A stretch of DNA of 64,000 nt, from the NCBI GenBank assembly GCA_039519185.1, contig CM076847.1, positions 87,764,360 through 87,828,359 on the forward strand, read 5' to 3'. How positions within the stretch are numbered: position 1 is the stretch's first letter; each line of letters opens with the position of its first letter. Shown piece after piece: positions 58,110 to 64,000 of this stretch. Both the position numbers and the translations under genes were made by a program. The notes under the pieces are model-generated. The model was not told the origin of the DNA. It ran no database searches and was given only the letters and a program-made list of their open reading frames with translations. Origin of the DNA: Astragalus membranaceus (lineage: Eukaryota > Streptophyta > Magnoliopsida > Fabales > Fabaceae).

Positions 58110-59650
58110 AGATTCCCACCATTGTATTGGAGTTTTGATATGAAGTGTGTAGCTAAAGTCGAGTTATAGGATAGAAATCGGTTGCAAATATAAAAATAAT
58201 CAAAGTTATAAAAAAAATTGGGTCGCGTAACCCTTTTTCTTCTAAAAATGGCTCACGAAATATTACGTGGTAAACACCTTCTCCAAAGTCAACAAAAGAG
58301 TTGTAACAACAAGAGAATGAGGTCGTTTAGAATTTGAGGAAAGTGGAAATGTCTTTTCAAAAGGAATTCCTTTGTAGGTATTGAGAGGATTCTTCGAGGT
58401 AAAAAGCTCAATCCTCGTTTCATGGTTCATTCCAAATTCTCCAAAGGATTTGACCAATTGCCTATCAGATTTCTCAATCTCCTTCCTTGGCAAATTTATT
58501 CGACGTGTTCCACGCCTCTCAACTCAAAACATGTTCTTGATCTAGAGAATATGCAGTTATGAGACTACATAGTTGATGATGGCTTAATGAAATTAATTGG
58601 CATCACTTTTTAGGTTAAAACATAAAAGCTTCGTAGGTAAACGTGTTTGACTTTGAGCACTTGCAGGATGAGTAATCTCTTTAGAAGTTTCTTAATAAGG
58701 GCGAGTGAGTACATAACACACTTGAAAGCCAGTTGATTTGTCGGGAAATTTTGTGGTGTATGTCACATCCTATTTAACAATGCAGAGCATAAAATCTCAA
58801 AACCTCACAAACGTATCCCACTCTCGACTCTTTTTACTCGGCTCGAGAGTATTTCATCGTTTCTCTTTTGCTCTTTTTCGGGTTTCTTACTATTATTAGT
58901 CTTTTCTTCTTCTTTCCAATATTATTTGAACTCATGACCTCTATTTATTTAATTATTCCTAAATGAATGAATTCAATCACTCAATGTGGATGTAATGTGA
59001 CATCAAATTATTGCTAAAGAGATCATGGATTTCAAAACCCGCCCAGTGCGATATTAACTGGAGATGATGTCCGTGTGATATTCAACGGTGGGTAGACATG
59101 GTTCCGTCATAAACTCGTTAATCTAAAAGTAGACCAAGATACATGAACCCTTATCCCAGAAACTTGCTTCAATTACTTTCACCCAATTCTACTCTTCAGA
59201 CTTGGTACGATCTTAACGTTGTTGTTAGTAAACAAACACAACATTGATAGCATAAGTCTTCTAATAAATCACTAATTTATTCTATACTAGTAAAATTGTG
59301 GGCATGGTTTTACAATTAATGAAATTTCAAAATAATTATTGAAATTCAATCACATTAACTCATTTCCAACAATTTAAAGGACTAAATTGGCCAACTCAAA
59401 ATCCCAAGAACACAGCTTAGTGGTAAAACATATTTGGACCCCCATTATTTGTACAGAGGACCAAAACAAATTGACCAACTCAAAGAACTACTGTGATAAT
59501 TTCTAATTGTAGAAACTAATCAATGATGTTAAAGCTCAGTTGGCAACAGCTATTTTTAATGATTCAATAAAAGGCTTCCGAGCAAAATCCTAACTCAAAA
59601 CACAAGCAACAGCTAATCTCACTAATCTCTACATATGCTCTAAAATGTGG
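58110..59650. other. Intergenic sequence, no gene recognised
   Basis: One 76-codon minus-strand frame at 58263-58493 is unlike anything I know. Otherwise AT-rich with scattered short frames. Confidence 0.4.
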
Positions 59651-59651
59651 G

Positions 59652-59898
59652 GAAATTATACTCACCTCCCCTCAATTTAGTTAAATAACACATATAGCCC
59701 TTCTATTTTGGACAAGACATTGACCTCCCTTAAATTACACACATCTTCTCCATATTATGTTAAGAATAAATGGGTGCTTGTGTCTTTTAAAAAACTTGAG
59801 GTGAGGAAAACTTTCTCAACAAATAAGAGATGTAAGTGTTCAATTTATAAATAGAGTGTCCATGTTATTTGATCATAATTTAGGAGAGGTGAATGAAT
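59652..59898. mobile_element. MITE-like fold-back, ends approximate
   Basis: AATTATACTCACCTCCCCTCA at the left pairs with TAATTTAGGAGAGGTGAATG at the right, and TTAAATAACAC pairs with GTTATTTGA. Target duplication not defined. Confidence 0.5.
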
Positions 59899-59910
59899 GT
59901 TAGTGTTGAA

Positions 59911-60105
59911 CAGTGTTTTAAAAATTAAACCAAATTAGACGGTTCAATCGTTAAGCTGAGAACCAGCCAAGTCTATGGTCCGTTTATTTGGATTGTTCAC
60001 CCTTCAATTAATGCTAGTCCAAGAAGTTTAAACTTTAAAACAATTGAACCATGACCTAATAAAAGTCTCGTCGGTTCAAACTCCAATCCGCTTTTTAAAA
60101 CATTA
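59911..60105. mobile_element. hAT MITE (195 bp)
   Basis: Ends CAGTGTTTTAAAAATTAAACC and CGCTTTTTAAAACATTA are inverted. The 8-bp flanks GTGTTGAA and GTTATGAA agree at six positions. It belongs to the same terminal type as the hAT element at 28510-29536. Confidence 0.65.
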
Positions 60106-60401
60106 GTTATGAAGGGGAATAGTCTTGAGGTCCAAGAGCTCAGATCTTATGCTAGCCATCACTATGAACAGGTTGGATCATAAGAAAATCAAATATAAAT
60201 TACATAGGCAAAATTCCACTTCCAGAAAATGTGAACTAGGCTGCTAAACTAGAGTACACCTAAATACTAACATACCACCACCAGAGACTATAAACAATGC
60301 CCCCATACGTAGAACTAAAATTTATGGGCAAAATGCAAACTGCATCAAGAAGTTTCCCAGTTGAAATAGAACATTACTTTGGGCAAGGTTTGGCAGAGCT
60401 T

Positions 60402-62289
60402 TTAGAAAGAAAAGATTTCATCAGCTGTCACCATATCTACAGCCATCCTACCGTTTTGACCAGCATGAGATCCCATCCTTATGTCTAATATTTCAAGTTG
60501 GGATTTGACCCATGGTGGATTGGATCTGCCATCGATCCACAGCGCTTCTCCAGTATCTTTGTGCTTAAAATCCGGAGCTTTTGGGTTCCTCTGCAAAGTT
60601 TACAGAAATGTTTGAAGATATAAGGCGTGAGAAATTGATAACTGGAGGATACAACTTTGTAACAAGATCTTATTCAATCATCAGTGGTTATTAACTATGA
60701 CTTAGACATGGCTATCAAAAAATGCAGATAGTTCTCCATGTCAATCCAAGCAAAGAAAAGAAACTCAACATATCCTTTTGTTCAAATAATTGAATTGTTA
60801 CTTAGATATTGATCTGGATCCATAGAAATAAATGATAGCTCAATATAATGCAAGCTGCAAAATCTTGGGATTGTTTCCTTCACTTTTGCTCTGTGCTTTG
60901 CTGCAGGTGCAGACAGACACCCAATGCTCAATGGCAGAGGTACAAGTGGTACAAGTTAAATTATGTCATAATCATGCCAATAAGGAAAGCAGAAAAACAT
61001 TATTCAGGAAAAGATTTTTTATTTTTCGGATAGAAAAGTGTTATTACTGCAAAATGCATATGCCGATGAGGGTTGATTGACTTAGAGCCTATTTATTGAA
61101 GGCAACCTCAATAACTCCAAAACTTTAGTACATAAACGGGGGAAACTATCCTCAACCTAAACTTTAGTACATAAAAAATATGAAATGGAGGAAATCATTG
61201 AAAGGAAACTCTACAGAGGGCGATTGAGGATGTTGTTATACACGTTTGAGAGAGAATTAACTCCAAAAATACAATGGCATGTTAGCAATAATCAATAGGC
61301 ACGCAACATAAAACTTCAAAGTTCAAACAACTGCTTGATGCCACCGAGATAAAATAAATAAAAAGACAGCATTGCAGATAAATACTATACTATGGAATAA
61401 AAATCTACCTTGTTCTTCCTATTGTCCCACCACTCCCCTGGGTTAGCAAAGAATGCTTGCCATAATTCCACCACAGAACCAGTACTATTGTTTGCAGGAT
61501 AACCCCCTTTTCTCCCTGAAACAAAAACAGCAAAAGGCTAAACTATTTTAGAGAAAAACAAAACCCATATGAAGTCGAAAATACTATATTGCATTGAATA
61601 TATACTTACCAGTACCACTGTCACCCATGGTGAACTCAAAGTCTTGATCTTGTGAGGACACTGGCGAAGCACTCCTATCAATGAAATTCAGCTGCTGAGC
61701 AACCACCTGAACAAAATCCACAACACAGTGATTCACTCAAATTTAAAACTATGTATAAATTTTGAAGGACATTTTTTCAAATCTTGAGCTAATGAATGGC
61801 GGTTACAAAAACCTTGTAGTAAGTTTGTTGTTTGCCTTCATCGGTTTCAACCGTGTCAGTTACTAGCCGACCAGCAACGTGAATTTGTTGGCCTTTCTGT
61901 ATATGCTGAGAAGCAACATGAGCAAGGTCATCCCAGAATGTCAAGTTAATCCATGATGTTTGGGTAGCGTTTTTCTTGACGGAGAGGCGAGTCCAGGCGA
62001 CGACTTTGCCGGAGGGGAGGTGTTTGATTTCTACAGGGGCGCTGACGAAGCCGATGAGATTGACGGAGTTGCAAAGTTCCTTTTGCCACTGAATTTCAGA
62101 GGGTTTAGGGTACGTTGCATTGGTCATGGAATTGAAGCACCTCAACTTCAACTTCAAATTCCCGTGATTTCCTTTTGGAAGGTGGGTTCTAAAAGATGGG
62201 AGTTGGATTTTGGGTTTGGAATTAGGGTTTGGGGGGGACGTCAGTAGGTTCCTAAAGCTTGTTGATGAAACCGCCTGCTCTAACGCCAT
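60402..62289 (-). CDS. OSB-type organellar single-stranded DNA-binding protein, 289 aa, four exons
   Basis: Plant OSB proteins bind single-stranded DNA in plastids or mitochondria and affect organelle genome stability. Exons on the minus strand: 62289-61813, 61706-61610, 61515-61409 and 60590-60402. All introns are GT-AG and join to an open frame of 289 codons. The first 55 or so residues are Ser/Asn/Pro/Lys-rich without acidic residues and contain LKLRCFN, fitting an organelle (perhaps plastid) transit peptide. An SSB OB-fold follows (about 65-190: SVNLIGFVSAPVEIK, WINLTFWDDLA, GQQIHVAGRL). The C-terminal PDF motif starts at W210 (WQAFFANPGEWWDNRKNK) and includes P233-D234-F235 and HKDTGEALWI. 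Only one PDF motif is present, whereas relatives have one to three. Targeting and orthology to a particular OSB member are not settled. Confidence 0.93.
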
Positions 62290-62698
62290 TTGCCCCTTCT
62301 TGCTCTTTCAGTTCCAAAATGTTGACGATAAGGGGAATTGGCGGGTCCTCCAGTTTTTGTGACCAAAAAAACGATTGGGCCTCGGCCCATTTAAATCGAC
62401 CACTTATGGTCCAGGTATAATTCTTGACCAACAAAAAAAAGTTTAACTATGATTAGATTAAGTTGAAACTCGGTGTTGGCCAGTGTGCGATTTGCTTCTA
62501 AGCACGAACGAAAATTAGTCTTTTATTGAAAGCATTAAGACACTTTGTGGGTAGTCTGATCTGAACTAAAAATAAAAGATTAAGTTGAATTTCCATTGTT
62601 CGGGAATCTGAGAATACATTCATGAGTTTGTCTTCTCCATTTTGTCAAAAAAAAAGTATGTCCTCCCCAAAAATGGTGGAACTTCAATCCAAAAATGC
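62290..62698. other. Upstream region of the OSB gene
   Basis: Short AT-rich promoter region; no TATA box stands out on the minus strand. Confidence 0.4.
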
Positions 62699-62706
62699 AA
62701 TATTCT

Positions 62707-62924
62707 CAGTGGCGGACCTACCTTGTAGTGAGGGGGTTCAGTTGAACCCCCTGGGAAAAAAATTGCACTTACCACCCTATATAAATATCCCAAATCCCCT
62801 GAAATTTTAATTTTGAACCCCCTGAAAATTTTAAATTGCACTAGTAGACCAAATTTTGCACCCATTTGACACTGGCCTTAAAAAAGTTGACACCCCTGAC
62901 CCCGGGGTCCTGGGTCCGCCACTG
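62707..62924. mobile_element. hAT MITE (218 bp)
   Basis: Perfect ends CAGTGGCGGACC and GGTCCGCCACTG, and a perfect 8-bp duplication AATATTCT (62699-62706 and 62925-62932). Overlapping frames are not genes. Confidence 0.9.
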
Positions 62925-62932
62925 AATATTCT

Positions 62933-63190
62933 TGATCGCAACATGAAGAAGGATACGTTAGGGGAGGATTATTTGACGGCTTTGGTAGATTCTCAACCCT
63001 TTGAGACCAATCTCCTGGAAACATGGATGTAGCGCTTTGCGGGTCTATGCAAGATTTATTTCCCATGGCCACGAGGGAAGTCTTACGGAAAAAGGTTATG
63101 TCATATCGGGAAATCTGTTCATGGATAGAAGTCTTCGAAGATTGTTTGCAGCAGATTCTTCTATAGAGCTCAACATGCCCCAAGATCACT
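62933..63190. other. Possible gene relic, unidentified
   Basis: More GC-balanced than its surroundings and open in short frames on both strands (plus 63001-63198, minus 62878-63189). No recognisable domain. It could be an exon relic; I cannot assign it. Confidence 0.3.
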
Positions 63191-64000
63191 CTCCCTAATA
63201 ACTTGGCTAAACAATGTGTAAGTCACTGAAACATGCATATATAATCAAAATGATGAGAAATGGGATAATAACAACATGGAGAATTAAAATGAGCACTATT
63301 AGAACACACGAATTTAGCGTAGAAAACTCCAAAACTGGAGAAAAATCAGGAACTGTTGTTTAATGACAACCAGAGAAAAACACTATGTGAAAATTGTTAC
63401 AACTTCTCTCAAACACCCAATGGCCCCAGTACATCCACACCCTCCAAAGAAAATATTTAACTACATCTCACAACACTCTAAAACAAGATTATAAGAGACA
63501 AAAAAAAGTCAAATACAAACATAATGTGTTTTTGATTGGTGCATCTTGTAAAGGAGAACTTGAGTTCATATATATAACCTTGGTCTCCCCTTTCCTTCAC
63601 AAAACTAAGGAATGTGGGACTTCTTCCAGATGTTCAATTTCAATCAACTCCAACAATCTCCACATTGATTTTCATTTATCCACGAGACATCTTCCGCTTT
63701 CATTGTCTACATCGACAATCATAGTTCAAAAGAACTATCATACTCCACCATAAGGAGTAACTTCACTTGAAGGTAAACTACTTGAAGAATTTCTTCATGT
63801 CGGAAGCCATCGACATAACTTTTTCAAGATGCTCAATTCCAATCAACTCTAACAATCTCCACATTGATTGTAATTGATACGCGAGACATCTTCCACTTTC
63901 ATTGTCTACACTGACAATAATAGTTCAAAACAACTATCATACTCTACCATAAAGAGCACATTTCACTTGAGGAAAAACCACATCAATAACTTCTCCATGT
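63191..64000. repeat. LTR-like sequence with a 199-bp tandem duplication at the right edge
   Basis: 63628-63826 is repeated from 63827 to the window end (TCAACTCYAACAATCTCC, CGAGACATCTTCC, ACTATCATACTC in both). The upstream part (TATATATAACCTTGG, AATGTGGGACTTC) has the feel of a plant copia LTR, but no terminus is visible within the window. Confidence 0.45.

Noticed and set aside
58263..58493. 76-codon minus-strand ORF
   Set aside because: No domain, no splice or promoter context, surrounding DNA non-coding; kept only as a remark.

Overview
This window reads as nuclear DNA of a flowering plant, most likely a papilionoid legume. That is an inference from spliced plant genes, AT-rich intergenic DNA, Tat/Ogre-type and Athila-type LTR elements, and small Mutator-like MITEs that begin GGCTTAAATATG or GGGTTAAATATG. 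No bacterial gene, operon or CRISPR array is present. Most of the sequence is transposable elements nested in one another. Only two genes look like intact host genes, and both lie in the right-hand 12 kb.

Layout. (1) 1-18543: two related non-coding LTR elements (LARDs) of Tat/Ogre type in opposite orientation. Element 1 (minus) appears to have landed in the 5' LTR of element 2 (plus), and the pair makes a large imperfect palindrome. A solo LTR with a perfect 5-bp target duplication sits inside the 3' LTR of element 2. (2) 18544-24926: decayed Athila-type LTR ends, a 2.4-kb Mutator-like element carrying a broken plant-mobile-domain gene and a second ORF, microsatellites, a SINE-like piece, two MULE-type MITEs and a LINE reverse-transcriptase fragment. 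(3) 24927-47807: a large CACTA (En/Spm) transposon on the minus strand. Its second gene (TNPA-like) is nearly whole. Its first gene (TNP2-like transposase) is interrupted by three insertions: a hAT element (28510-29536), a 12.7-kb Athila retrotransposon with LTRs, gag, pro-pol, integrase and an env-position ORF (30086-42772), and a second, deleted CACTA (42983-46072). (4) 47808-53740: intergenic DNA with two small CACTA-type MITEs, a tandem-repeat block ending in a Helitron-like 3' end, and MULE-type MITEs. (5) 54241-55512: a complete four-exon Aux/IAA auxin co-receptor/repressor gene. (6) 56433-58100: a Pack-MULE that has captured part of a GBF4-like bZIP gene. (7) 60402-62289: a complete four-exon OSB (organellar single-stranded DNA-binding) gene on the minus strand, flanked by hAT MITEs. 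(8) 63191-64000: LTR-like sequence with a 199-bp tandem duplication running off the window.

The two host genes are unrelated: Aux/IAA represses auxin-response transcription in the nucleus, and OSB binds single-stranded organelle DNA. The points most worth following are: a GTGC-N4-GCAC motif scattered about two dozen times through the internal region of the Athila element as well as its LTRs; a truncated U1-snRNA-like unit that keeps its USE, TATA and 3' box next to a tRNA-like sequence inside the hAT element; and a Pack-MULE whose terminal repeats are dense in G-boxes while its cargo comes from a G-box-binding-factor gene.
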